NCBI GenBank assembly: GCA_916700875.1
Contig: CAKAKS010000031.1
Span: 8,519,977-8,583,976, forward strand
Length of the DNA stretch: 64,000 bases
Reading direction: 5' to 3'
Origin: Sebastes aleutianus
Taxonomy: Eukaryota; Chordata; Actinopteri; Perciformes; Sebastidae
The position numbers and the translations under genes were made by a program. The notes below the pieces were generated by a model, which worked only from the letters and a program-made list of their open reading frames with translations, was not told the origin of the DNA and did no database searches. Below, piece after piece: positions 1-10,784 of this stretch. How positions within the stretch are numbered: position 1 is the first letter of the stretch; the number at the start of each line of letters is the position of its first letter.

Positions 1-2579
1 GTTCACAGTGCACTCTCTCCACTGAGTCACGCTGCAGCATGAGACTGCAGAGCACCTAACTGATGTTTATTTAGTTACGCAATGGAAGCTCTCTCCCGTC
101 AGGACTGGAGGAGCATTAGAAGAAAAACGGGAAGGAGGCTCTGTAACAGCTGTTCCTCCTGTCTTCCACTGTCCATGAGCTCACATATAGTGGGACATCC
201 AGTAACAGGTGTGATTCAGCTAGACATTACTGTGCTGTAACACTCCGAGGAATTCAACAATATAAAGGGACAAAAGTACAACCCCGAAATGACAAAGGGG
301 CCTGATACAAGTCACATGAACCCTCTTTGTCATGGTGACTTGTTTGTAGGCAACTTCTTACAAAATATAAAAGAAAGGATTTAAATAGCCTAAGTCCAGC
401 AGTCTGATAAACACTCCCACACAAAGGGGTGAGTTTATACCACAGCCATGCAGTGGGATGAATGGGACTGCACAGGAAATTGACTTTAACCACGGCTGCG
501 TTCCAACCCCCTCCCTTAAACCTCTGTATCCCATGGCCTACAGTACACAATAACATGTTTTTTTCCCCCACTACCGTACGTGCATCTCACCACCAACCTA
601 AATTACAATGAGTGGCAGTTAATGACTCACTTTGGCTATTTGTCCTCACTTTTGTCTAGAACCCAGTGTAGCACTTAGCAGGAGTATTAGGATTAAGTGA
701 CAGCTGAATTAAGTCTCAGCACTGAAGGGATCTATAAGCCCAATGTTCACTCCTCACAATAAGTATCCATCCATAACAATAGCAGCCTCTGAAAACACCT
801 AAGATTTTGTTTCAGGACCATGGCTCAGGTTAAAAAAGATGTGTGTATCAGTTTTATGTTCCCGATTGTTAGGTGTCCCCAGAGCAACCGTCACTACCGG
901 GTGTTTGTTTTTCAGAGGTTAACCCAGGCAGAAAATTCGTATCCAGCTAAATGCATTGAAGTTCGTCAATTGAGGCTGGTGTGGGGGGGGGGGGGTCAAA
1001 ATGTACTGTCACTATGACACTCAGCATGAAACAGGCTTTTCTCTGAAGGCCAGCCACGTGGACAGAATTCAGGGCAAATTCAGCTGATGTAGGGAACAGT
1101 TCCTAATATCTGAGATGCCTAGAAGAGTTTAAAGTGATTTTATACTGAATTAGAAAGCCACAAGTCTTCATATCCAGGTGACAAACATTTGTGGAACATT
1201 TTAAGAGGGTATGAATTATATCCTAATTTTGTTTATGTGGTAGATTTTCATTTTACAATGAATGGGGTTGCAGTGGAGTGACAGCATCTGAGTGATTTAT
1301 AAGGTGTGAAAAACCCAAGTCACACTGAGCCTCGTCTGTAAAGGATCGACAGCTGACCCTCAAATTCTTTGGCCCAAATTGCATGCACATGCTGACTTGA
1401 GGTCTCTGGCACTGGCGTGTATATTGAGTATAGGAATGTGCTGTGGGATGCCTGGTGTCCAATCGCACCAATATGATAAGAGCAAGATCGGGGAACCAAA
1501 CATACTGTACTCAGCTGGGTGCAGATCTCGCTGCTGCATTAGCATGCATATATCAGCAATAATGAGCTGTTGTTGTCCTGCTTGCCAGTGTAGTATGCTA
1601 TCCAAAACTGGGCCAGAAATCAACATGTGATGTCTGGCTTTGGATGATAAAAACAATATGTTTTAAAAAACAATAACATGGACACTGAACTAGCTGTGAT
1701 TCATGCTTTTTCTTCTTATTATTGTTATTATTATCATCATGCAGGAGGTGATGATTCTCAACTGTGGTCTCCTGGGGCTTTAACAATGAGATTTCCAAGT
1801 GTGCGTGGCGACAATTTAAGAAGATGCAGTGGGTTTGTTAAGGTGTCTGAAATGCAATCTCGCACCTTTGTTTATGTGAGGTACCCAAGTACAGGTCCTC
1901 GTGTACAGTGGGTTGAGGTGTGAGGGACTTCACACAACTGTACAGAATGTGCCTGACTAAGCAGGGCTATGGGCTATGCTGGAACTGCAAGTGATCTCCT
2001 CTCTGTGAGCGTGCTGCTGATGTGCATGCACACATCAGCGCACAATATCTGGTCAAACTCTGGCCTGTAGCAGCCATTTAATGGCCCAGGCCAGCTAACA
2101 TCTTGAACTGTTAGGCCCTGTAGAGAGAAGAAAACAAAAGGAGCAAAAGTTGCTCATTTAATAAAAGAGATTCTGGAAACAGGTATTCAGAGCATTTTTT
2201 TTTTTTTTACAAATTCTGAGCAGCAATACATTTACAGGCAGCGGACAACTATGACCATTTCCAACGCCCTCTTTACTTCTCTTTTCCTCCTTCATGTCTG
2301 AAGGGCAGACAGTGACGTCAAGAGTTAAGTGAAATCTTATTTCCATCTCCCTGTTGTGCTCCGCTCTAAAACTTCATTCCAGCTATGACCCACATAGAAC
2401 CACAAGCAAGAGAGTCCCAAAAAACATGTTAAAATAAACACAGCTTGTGTAAAAATGGTAAACAGTCTGGTTCAGTCTGGAATATGTGTGGGCATCCGGC
2501 TGTCTGATGGAGCGGTTTATTTTAAGCTGTGGCTGTGGGCAGGCACGCAGAGCAAAATGACTGAAACAATGATACTCAC
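1..2579. other. slc20a1 intron or downstream region, no exon recognised
   Basis: This stretch lies 3' of the last recognised slc20a1 exon. None of the short open frames resembles the expected continuation of PiT-1 (after the GAP motif), so it is most simply a long intron continuing past the window edge. It contains a G homopolymer near 973-986 and a T homopolymer near 2196-2208. I recognise no transposon in it. Confidence 0.5.
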
Positions 2580-4742
2580 TCGGAGCTCCAGTGTACAGGA
2601 TAGAGAACAGGTTGATTCCCATAGTCACAGCGTAGAAGACAGGCAGGGCCCTCAATCCGTTAGGTACAGGGTCTTTCTACAGGGACAAAAACACAGCACC
2701 AAGTCAGAAAAACAAATTCCACTGTATGAACAGAAAGGCCCCATTTTGCTGTCAGGTTACAGTAATTTGAATCTCGTATGTCGTCGATAAAGAACTGCTT
2801 CAGAGAACAGTAGCTTGATTCTCAGCATGTAACAAACATTTCCTCTATTTCATTTTGGCAGTACAGTGTTGAAACTGACCTAAACTTTATCAACCCGGAA
2901 GGTTCTTGTCCCACAAAAACACATACCATCTACAATTTGATAACAGCCAGCTTACCTTGTGTAAGATGAATACACGCACAATGTAGAAAACAACGGCAGA
3001 CATTATTCCAGACAAAAGGGGACTCAGGAACCAGGAAATAACTGCAAATTAAAGAAATATGAGCATTGCAATTTAGTGGAAATGTAGTATCTGAAAATTC
3101 TGTCACTAAAAAAAATATTTTCTTCTAGGAAATGCAACTCCTACTGAGAAACAATCCTGACATGTCCGTTCTAAACGGGAAATCTCACCTCAGCTTCCGT
3201 CTCAGGCTATGCCAGTTTTAACTATTGAGTAACTATAATCTTTCCTTGGTAAAGGGGACATTCTTTGGCAACATAGCTACCTGTCCCATGGACAGGCAAG
3301 GTGGATTATGTTATATTTCATACAGTCATTCAATCAATAAGGGATATTGTTGTAACCTCAGTATAAAATTTCAGGCCTTTTCCATTAAATAATTGACATA
3401 AAATTGTATTATTTTGGATCCATCTTGTTGTTTTTCTAAAAAGGGCAGTCTGGTTTACATCAGGTTTGGGCTTTCCGTAGAGGAACATAGAGCTGAAATC
3501 CACCATCTAATGCAACAAATGTGAGAAACAACTTGTGAAATCAGTACCGCTACTGTATATTCCTGTAAAGCTTTGAGTAAAATTGCCTCATGTTCTCTGA
3601 CGTGCACTGAGCTCATCAACGTCCTGCCTTAACCACCTGGACAACCCAGCCAAATATTCAAAAACATTAGGGACTACTGGAATCACTACTGATGTATGTA
3701 TCAAATAATAATATTTCAAGTTTAAATACATTCCATATTGTATGTGTTGTGAATTTAGCTCTGAAGCTGCAACAGCCATTCATAAATTTCTAACATTGGA
3801 TTGTTGACCTGAGTATTGAAGGTCAACACAGACATAACACTGGCTGATGTATTATGATGATATTACTGCATTACCAAACACACCCTGTCATTATAATTAA
3901 CATAGTCTGTGATGCATTTCAACCAAACACTGAGGACGTTTCTAGGTCAGCTGATTAAGAGTGTCCGACTTACCAATACGGAGAAGTTCAAACCACTTGA
4001 CTCCCTGCTGGCCTCTGGCCACCAGCGAGAAGCCAATAGTAGCACCAACAATGCAGTGTGTTCCAGAGATGGGGAGCTTAAGGAAGGAGGCGGCCAGCTG
4101 CCACACAGCAGAACCTAATGAGAATAATTAAATTGATCACATTAAGCTGACGTGTTGACCTCATTTCAGCTTTTCCACATACCTTTTCAGATCACTTTTA
4201 AAAATCAGCCAAAATGACACATATTAATACATTAGAGGGCTCTCAGCAGTCTAAAGACCTGCCCTACTGTGGCAAAACACAGTAGAAACTAGTAAAAGTT
4301 AAAAACTTTTGATGTTTATAGCCTTTTCATATGAATTCTTGGGTTCAATGATCGCAGCTTTAACTACATATAAGATAAGCTGCAGATACTCACCAAACAT
4401 GGCACTGATGGATCCAGCCATCAACACGTGCTCAGAGCCATTGTACATGCCCACGTCGATGATACCCTTGCGAATGGTTTCGCTCACTTTGGCCCCAAGG
4501 AGCACAGAGCCCAGTGTCTCAAACACCGTGGCCAGAATGCATGCCTGTCGCAAGGTGACCACTCCAGAGCCCACGGCTGTGCCAAATGAGTTGGCAACAT
4601 CATTGGCACCCACGGAAAAGGCTAAGACGAAGGCGATGATGAAGCCGACAATCAGCAGCCACGTATACTCTGTCAGAGCAGTCTGGGTAGCTATGACCGC
4701 TGTGCTGGCCAGTATTATTGCAGTCGCAGTTGTGGAAACCAT
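2580..4742 (-). CDS. slc20a1: Sodium-dependent phosphate transporter 1 (PiT-1), 5' part of gene, partial
   Basis: SLC20-family plasma-membrane sodium/phosphate symporter. Four coding exons read on the minus strand: 4394-4742 (ATG at 4740-4742), 3974-4114, 2956-3041 and 2580-2676, each with AG/GT borders and compatible phases. The protein starts MVSTTATAIILAST, then has hydrophobic segments and the PiT signature GANDVANSFGTAVGSGVV, followed by GSAVWQL, LPISGTHCIVGATIGFS, a SWFLSPLLSGIMS membrane segment and DPVPNGLRALPVFYA. Wording such as DVGMYN and GINLFSILYTGAP fits PiT-1 better than PiT-2 (from memory of the family). The last visible exon ends in a split codon before GTGAGT. About two thirds of the usual ~680 residues, including the large cytoplasmic loop and the second signature repeat, should lie left of position 1, because no further exon was recognised in 1-2579. 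Whether this is the a or b fish paralogue cannot be decided. Confidence 0.93.
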
Positions 4743-5732
4743 GATTATAGACTATAGAGAAATTACTTCACAATCTTAAAGGGAATAAATGCCTGTCAAA
4801 ATAGCTACTTAATGCTATTTCTAAAACAGCAGTTAGTAAAATAAAGAGGTAAATGTTAAAATAAATAATTAACTTCTTTAGGCCCACCTGTTATAAACAG
4901 GATGATTCAGCAGTGCAAACTTGTGTTCACCTGGTACTGACCAGAAAACAGTTAAGGTAAACAGAGGTATAGTGGGGGCTTATTGCTATCCTGTAATTAA
5001 ACTAGATCTGTTTCTGTTTCTTTGGTGTTCAGATATCAAACAGATTGAACAGACAGCCATTGTGCAACTGGAACTGCAGATGAGCAGGGGTACATCCTGA
5101 AAAAGATAACACAGAAAAAGGCCTGCTTTAATAACAGTTTTCTTATCATGTGCAGGAGAGAGGAATACAGAAAGACACTGACAACACTCAGGAGGGTTCC
5201 AAACAGGTGAATCCTCTTTTACAACAGAATAAGATAAACAAACGCAAGAAGTGTGGAAAAACCAGTAGTAAACGCTTTGCCTTTCCCGAAAAAACAAACA
5301 ATCGGAAGCCATTTTTAGTACATGTCGCAGAAAGAAACAAGGAGGTTATATTAAACCACCGTCCTCCACAATGTCACCCAGACACTACACCTGTGTAACA
5401 GTTTATTACTGTTATTGTTTAGCTCTGCTGATCGTGATAAGGAGATAAGGAGTGTCTTTATCTATAGGAGACATTATAGTGGTTTCTACGTTTCCACGTG
5501 TCGTCATCCATTCATAGAACAGAGCCGTGAACACGACCATCTGTTCACTAGATGTTAAGTCTTTAATTAATTTAACATAAGGCTGACGTTATATCCGCTA
5601 TAAACGGCTGCTGTGCTTATTATATATACGCAGTTACAATCATGTTTGACGTGTTTTTTTTGTTGTAAAAGGGGAAGCGACCGGATGTGACTCAATAAAA
5701 GGAACAAGCCACCAGCAGGTTGAGTGTCGTGT

Positions 5733-5902
5733 CCAAGGCCTATAGAAGGAGGCTAGGACACTGGTCTTGGATAACGGGGTATGACGCATGCGCAGTGTAA
5801 CCGAAGCTGCGGTCGTGCGTTGTAATTGGCTCAATTTCGGTCAGATTCTACTGTGCATGTGCATATATGACGCGTGTCCCAGCCTCCTTTTATAGGTCTT
5901 GG
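5733..5902. repeat. Short inverted-repeat (hairpin) element in slc20a1 intron 1
   Basis: The left arm CCAAGGCCTATAGAAGGAGG and the right arm, whose complement reads CCAAGACCTATAAAAGGAGG, pair over about 29 bases with three mismatches. Inner arms pair more loosely around an NRF1-like CGCATGCGCA. It is probably a small palindromic MITE. No clear target-site duplication was found. Confidence 0.6.
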
Positions 5903-6231
5903 TTGTGTCTGCCCGTTATTATTAACGAGCTGCTGGACAGATGGTAAATACTGTTAGCTTCACATTAACGTATTAACGTAAAAGACAAGGCTTCATTTAA
6001 CCGTTAACCGTGGTTCGAGCCACACGTTACGTATATCTGACGTCAATTCACATAATAACCTCTCCTAGGTCAAACAGTCTGTTTAGCTAACCCACAAAAC
6101 CGTTCGCTAAGCTAGCAGCTAGAACACAGCTATATATAATTTAGCTTTACGTTAACGTCGAAATACGCGTTCAGGAAACATAAAGAGCTCTTTACTCTAA
6201 AAGAATAGTCTAAATAAATGATAGCACTTAC

Positions 6232-6420
6232 CACACGTTGCAGTTGTCAGTCCGGTGATGAGTGGCTGCTAATGCTAGCTAGCCAGTGAGCTAATTAAGC
6301 GCGCACCAGACAAGTGTCGTTACGATAGCGCGCGCGGGATAATGTAATTTGTAGATCGACTCCGTTCAAACAAAAGATGCTGGACGTTAAAACAAACTAG
6401 TAGAGTGACTACGTCAAAAA
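6232..6420 (-). other. slc20a1: slc20a1 non-coding exon 1 and promoter area (upstream limit uncertain)
   Basis: On the minus strand a strong donor GTAAGTG (comp. 6225-6231) follows a GC-rich leader ending in CAACGTGTG. Exon 2 has its acceptor at 4752-4753 (TTTCTCTATAG), ten bases before the ATG. This makes a first intron of about 1.5 kb and a 5' UTR exon whose start I cannot fix. The area 6290-6350 is CpG-rich (GCGCGCGCGGG), as expected for a housekeeping promoter. The upper bound 6420 is a guess. Confidence 0.55.
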
Positions 6421-6649
6421 GCTGTTTACTGACTATCGATGTGAAATAACTGTTAATCCAGAGAGGAGGTCTCAGTTTGAATGAGAGCGTCTCAGCCGCA
6501 TGTGGCGAAGAGGAGAAGTAGCTGGTGCCGGTGAGCGGAACAGATGTTCGTTTTTATTGGATACACCCAGACAGAGACCCAGATACGCCCTCAGGAAGCC
6601 CCGCCCACCGCCCACAGGAAGCCCCGCCCACCACCGACCAGCTGACAGC

Positions 6650-6850
6650 AGGAGTTATTCTTTTTCTTTTTTTATTTACTCGTCACGCGTTCAGTGGATG
6701 TTCCTCAGAAGACCTCACTTCAAGAGAAGTCCTCGAACAAAAATATTAGGAACACACTCAGTTATATTTCTGTCCCTTCATCTAGATGTTTTGGTCTTCC
6801 TTATTTGTGGATATGCAGTGGAAGAAAATAAATAAATGCTGCATCAATGA
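6650..6850 (+). repeat. Copy 1 of a ~200-bp direct duplication
   Basis: The segment beginning AGGAGTTATTCTTTTTC and ending near GCATCAATGAC is repeated almost base for base at 7791-7987. It includes a CCTCGAACAAAAATATTAGG stretch. This copy lies just upstream of the slc20a1 first exon; the second is fused to LINE-1 sequence. The element type is not recognised. Confidence 0.85.
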
Positions 6851-7313
6851 CATGGTGAGATTGTGCTCCCATTTTAATGTTTTTACTTTTTTAGTTATTA
6901 TTTATTTTATTAACCCCTAGCATGTTATGTTACTTTATTTTATTTTATTTTATATGTTTGTTTTTATTTATCCCTTCATTTCTTTTGTATTTACCTATCA
7001 GTTAATTGTTTACTGTATTGTTCACAGATTTAAAATAAAGTCTTCAAAAAAAGTCCCTCTTCACAGCAAAGTCATCTTTTACAACATTAATTTTCTCATA
7101 TATTACTAAAAGGATAGTTTCCTCAGAAGATCCCACTTCAAAAAAAATGAACCTCTTTATGTTTCCTCCAGTTCAGCAGGTCTTGAGATGTGACTCCAGC
7201 ACTGTTGGGAGCATTCAAAGCTTCTGGGCAGCTCTTTTTCAGAGCCACAACCAGGTCATCATACGCTGAAGGAAAACAACAAATAAAAGCTAAAAGACTC
7301 CAGAATAAGGGCC

Positions 7314-7790
7314 TTGTTTCAGGACAACATGGTTTCTATTACGGCAGCAACATTTTATTGGAGTAGTTTTGTTAGTGATATTGAGTGGAAGAAAGTTTGG
7401 TCCTTACCGCAAAAGTTCCTTCTAACAAATAAGGTAAAAGAGGTGTCATTTAAGTTGATCCACAGATTCTATACAGTGAAACATTTCTTAGAAAAGTTAA
7501 AGAGTGACATAAATGTAAATTGTTCCTTCTGCGAATCACATCCTGAAACTTGCTCTCATTTATTCTGGTCCTTGTAAATTTACATGTGAATTGTGGACAG
7601 ATGTCTACTTAAGGAAGTATCTTTCAAGATATTAACGTAAAATTTACCCGGTAAAACTTGTGTTAGAAAGATCGAAGCTGGATATTGATTACAAGTGTGA
7701 TTCCTGTGGACTTGAAAAAGAGAGTATTTCCCATCTATTATTTCACTGCATATATACAAGAATGTTCTGGATGGATGTAGCCAACTTTCT
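7314..7790 (+). mobile_element. Degenerate LINE-1 ORF2 C-terminal fragments
   Basis: Two short open stretches, 7314-7577 and 7660-7790, encode zinc-finger-like motifs typical of the C-terminal end of fish LINE-1-type reverse transcriptases: CSFCESHPETCSHLFW and CDSCGLEKESISHLLFHC. They are separated by stops and frame changes. This is a dead 5'-truncated retrotransposon remnant, not a host gene. Confidence 0.8.
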
Positions 7791-7987
7791 AGGAGTTATT
7801 CTTTTTCTTTTTGTACTCGTCGCACTTTCAGTGGATGTTCCTCAGAAGATCTCACTTCAAGAGAAGTCCTCGAACAAAAATATTAGGAACACACTCAGTT
7901 ATGTTTCTGTCCCTTCATCTAGATGTTTTGGTCTTCCTTATTTGTGGATATGTAGTGGGAGAAAATAAATACATACTGCATCAATAA
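7791..7987 (+). repeat. Copy 2 of the ~200-bp direct duplication
   Basis: Near-identical to 6650-6850, with a few substitutions and a small deletion in the T-rich start. It follows directly after the LINE-1 fragment, so the unit may be a LINE-1 3' tail or a sequence co-mobilised with it. Confidence 0.85.
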
Positions 7988-8000
7988 CAAACTTGAAGAA

Positions 8001-8019
8001 TAGATAGATAGAATGATAT

Positions 8020-8091
<72 letters not shown>

Positions 8092-8440
8092 TAACTTTAT
8101 TGATCCCGAGGGAAATTCAAGTTTCCAGCATCACAGTTCCATAGTGCAAAACATGTTAGTAAAAAGGCAGTAAAAAAGTTAGTAGAGCAAAGTACAAAGT
8201 GCAAAAAAACATACAAGATATAAAAATACAAGGAGATGAAGAGAACTGTTAAAAGTGAATATATTGCAGGGTAACAGCTGTGATACACGACTATTAAAAA
8301 GTGAATATAGTTCAGAAGAGACAGTTAAAAATGAGTATAGTGCAGGATAATGAGTATAGTGCAGGATAACTCCAGTAGCTTAGTCTATGAAAGTGCACTG
8401 TGTGCATTATTATCTGTCCTGCAGATCGTCCTCCTTTGTC
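8001..8440. mobile_element. (GATA)n array plus TTTATTGATCCC-type retroposon tail
   Basis: A long ATAG/GATA microsatellite (8001-8091) runs into CTTTATTGATCCCGAGGGAA, then an A-rich AGTGCAAA... body. This layout is a very common fish interspersed repeat; I associate it with the 3' tails of RTE/Rex-like LINEs, from general knowledge only. It splits the LINE-1 sequence, part of which reappears at 8443-8545. Confidence 0.7.
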
Positions 8441-8442
8441 CT

Positions 8443-8545
8443 TTGGAAGTATCTTTCAAGATATTACGTAGAATTTACCCTGTAAAACTTGTGTTATGAA
8501 GATTGAAGCTAGATATTGATTACAAGTGTGATTCCTGTGGACACA
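8443..8545 (+). mobile_element. Second copy of LINE-1 zinc-finger fragment
   Basis: Starts GGAAGTATCTTTCAAGATAT and matches 7612-7710 closely, including the bases encoding LDIDYKCDSCG. It ends abruptly at GGACACATG. Together with 7660-7790 it flanks the GATA element. Confidence 0.8.
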
Positions 8546-8645
8546 TGTACATACTGCACTTCAATACTATTTTGAGTTACTTACTTTACATAAGTATTTT
8601 TATTTTGTGTTGCTTTATACTTATTATAGATTCTTCATATTACAT

Positions 8646-8860
8646 ATATAGATAGATAGATGTACTTTATTGATCCTCAATTGGGAAATGATTGTGTTAC
8701 AGCAGAAACGTTTTGTTTTTAAATTAAAAATAATTGAGGTCATAAATGTGAAAATGTAGATGTGCAAAATTCAACATGTGCAAGATTATTGTAGGAGCAA
8801 AGACAGAATGGAGTATGGTTGAGACAGAATATATTGTACTTGGTACTGCTCATAGACTAG
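8646..8860. mobile_element. Second TTTATTGATCC-type retroposon tail
   Basis: A short GATA run is followed by GTACTTTATTGATCCTCAAT and an A/T-rich body with GTGCAAAATTC and GTGCAAGATT motifs. Same broad class as 8001-8440 but a diverged copy. Confidence 0.6.
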
Positions 8861-9725
8861 TCTGGTATTGCTCTACATGTATTTAATAGATGCAATTACT
8901 AGTTACTTTGCAGATCAAGTTATTATATAGAAAAACTATGGTGAGTTTATAAAATACAATGCATTGCTATAGGTTAATCTACCCAACAACATTTAAGTTA
9001 GCGCTACCTCAACCTTTTGCAACATAAATGCTGCCTGCATATGAATGCATAACTAGTAATAAGACAAAAATATAACACTTACATTATATAGGCCTAACAC
9101 TGACAAGATTTGTCTGCATACTCTCAGGCTTGATAACTGGTAATACTAAGGCTATACTTTTACTTAATTAACATTTGCAGTACCTTTACTTGTAGGCCTA
9201 ATGGAGTATTTTTACACTGTGTTATTGTGACTTTTACTTAAGTGAATGATCTGAACACTTCTTCCACCACTGCCTGTCTCATAATGCTTTAATTACATTC
9301 TACCTACATAGTCATGTGACCACATTTCACATCACATTTCACAACATAACCTTGTAGGCACACAATAGACAAAAGCCCACAATTACCCCTAGTAACTACT
9401 GCTTTCTAAGGGAAACAATGTCTCATCAAAACAGTGCAGGAAAACACCCGGTGGTGGTGATGTTGACTGCATTACAGGAGACTCATTCATTCACGTGCAT
9501 CCGACCGGAAATGATAATAACATTCACCCCTCTAACAAAAGTCGTTTTCTTTGCTGATTGTTCTTTTATTGTGTGACGTGATAAGCTGAATAGAAGAAGT
9601 GCTCAATAGCAAAATATGTTTGGCTGACTAGTTTAGCCAACACGTGTATATGACTGCAACGAGGAATACAGTTTGAATTCACAAAACACACACCAGTAGA
9701 CTATCTATTTACATGGGATAAGTTC
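8861..9725. other. Intergenic, nothing recognised
   Basis: A/T-rich sequence with no convincing open frame, RNA gene or terminal repeats seen. Confidence 0.4.
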
Positions 9726-10080
9726 AAGTTCAAGACCTTTATTTGTCCCCGAGTGGCAATTGCTTTTGCCGCAGTAGCAAACAACAACAACAACAACAAC
9801 AACATCTCATCACAATAAGACAATATACACATACTGTACATTCCCACATACTAAAACACTGAAAACAGGTGAAACCTTGAAGTACCAGAAATTAAACAAC
9901 AACAACAACAACAACTACTACTAAATCTCATCACAATAAGACAATATACACATACTGTACATTCCCACATACTAAAACACTGAAAAAAGGTGAAACCTTG
10001 AAGTACCAAAAATTAAACAACAACAACAACAACAACTACACCTCATCACAATAAGACAATATACACATACTCCACCAAAA
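9726..10080. repeat. Retroposon tail with (CAA)n and a ~118-bp VNTR
   Basis: Begins TTCAAGACCTTTATTTGTCC and is followed by (CAA)n. The phrase CTCATCACAATAAGACAATA recurs at 9806, 9927 and 10042, giving a tandem period of 121 and 115 bases over about 2.3 copies, with a (CAA)n block between units. Confidence 0.85.
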
Positions 10081-10784
10081 ATTAAAAGGGTTACAATATT
10101 AAGATAATGACAATAACAGAAGAACAGGCATGGGTGGATGTGCTGATACTACAATGCTATACTATAATGCAACAGCACATATATTTATTATTTTACTCCG
10201 CCCTCATTCCCCCCATTGTCTCTCCCTGCTTGACGTCACTTCTTTTGAGGCTCATGGAAAATTTCCTCGTTCCCAATCCATTGGGCAATAATGTTAAGGG
10301 TCCACCGTGTTCGCTAGTAAATACGCCTACGTACGATTTTTGTCCTGGCACCTGAAGGCAGCATTCCACAAAGGAAGGAGTGGCGATAAAAATCAGATAC
10401 ATAATAACTACTCGATCGTGGAATTCTACATTCGCTATCTACAGAATGCCATTCATAACTCCAAGAGACATCTTATACGTCCTCTTTAACTCCCTCCTCA
10501 GAAAAGAACATAACTACTCACACTAATTACACGCCTCCTTGTTTACTCCCTTGCCAGTAACCAGAAAAGTGACCTCGACTTCATGGAAGATAAGATAGTG
10601 GGATTGTCAATGACATGAAGGAACTCGCAATTCATGTTTACTGATGTTTGTTTTTCTAGCTTCCATTCCCAATAGTCCTGACCTTTATTCAAACGTACTC
10701 TAAATTACAGAAAGGCTGCTTAACGTTATGCCCACGATGGTCAAATAATGGTGATGGGATATAACCATCTTCCTTAATGCAACA
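10081..10784. other. Intergenic, nothing recognised
   Basis: Short overlapping open frames only (10107-10489), with no recognisable domain or splice context. Confidence 0.4.

Noticed and set aside
4309..4779. 156-codon plus-strand frame opposite slc20a1 exon 2
   Set aside because: Antisense shadow of a conserved exon with correct splice sites on the other strand.
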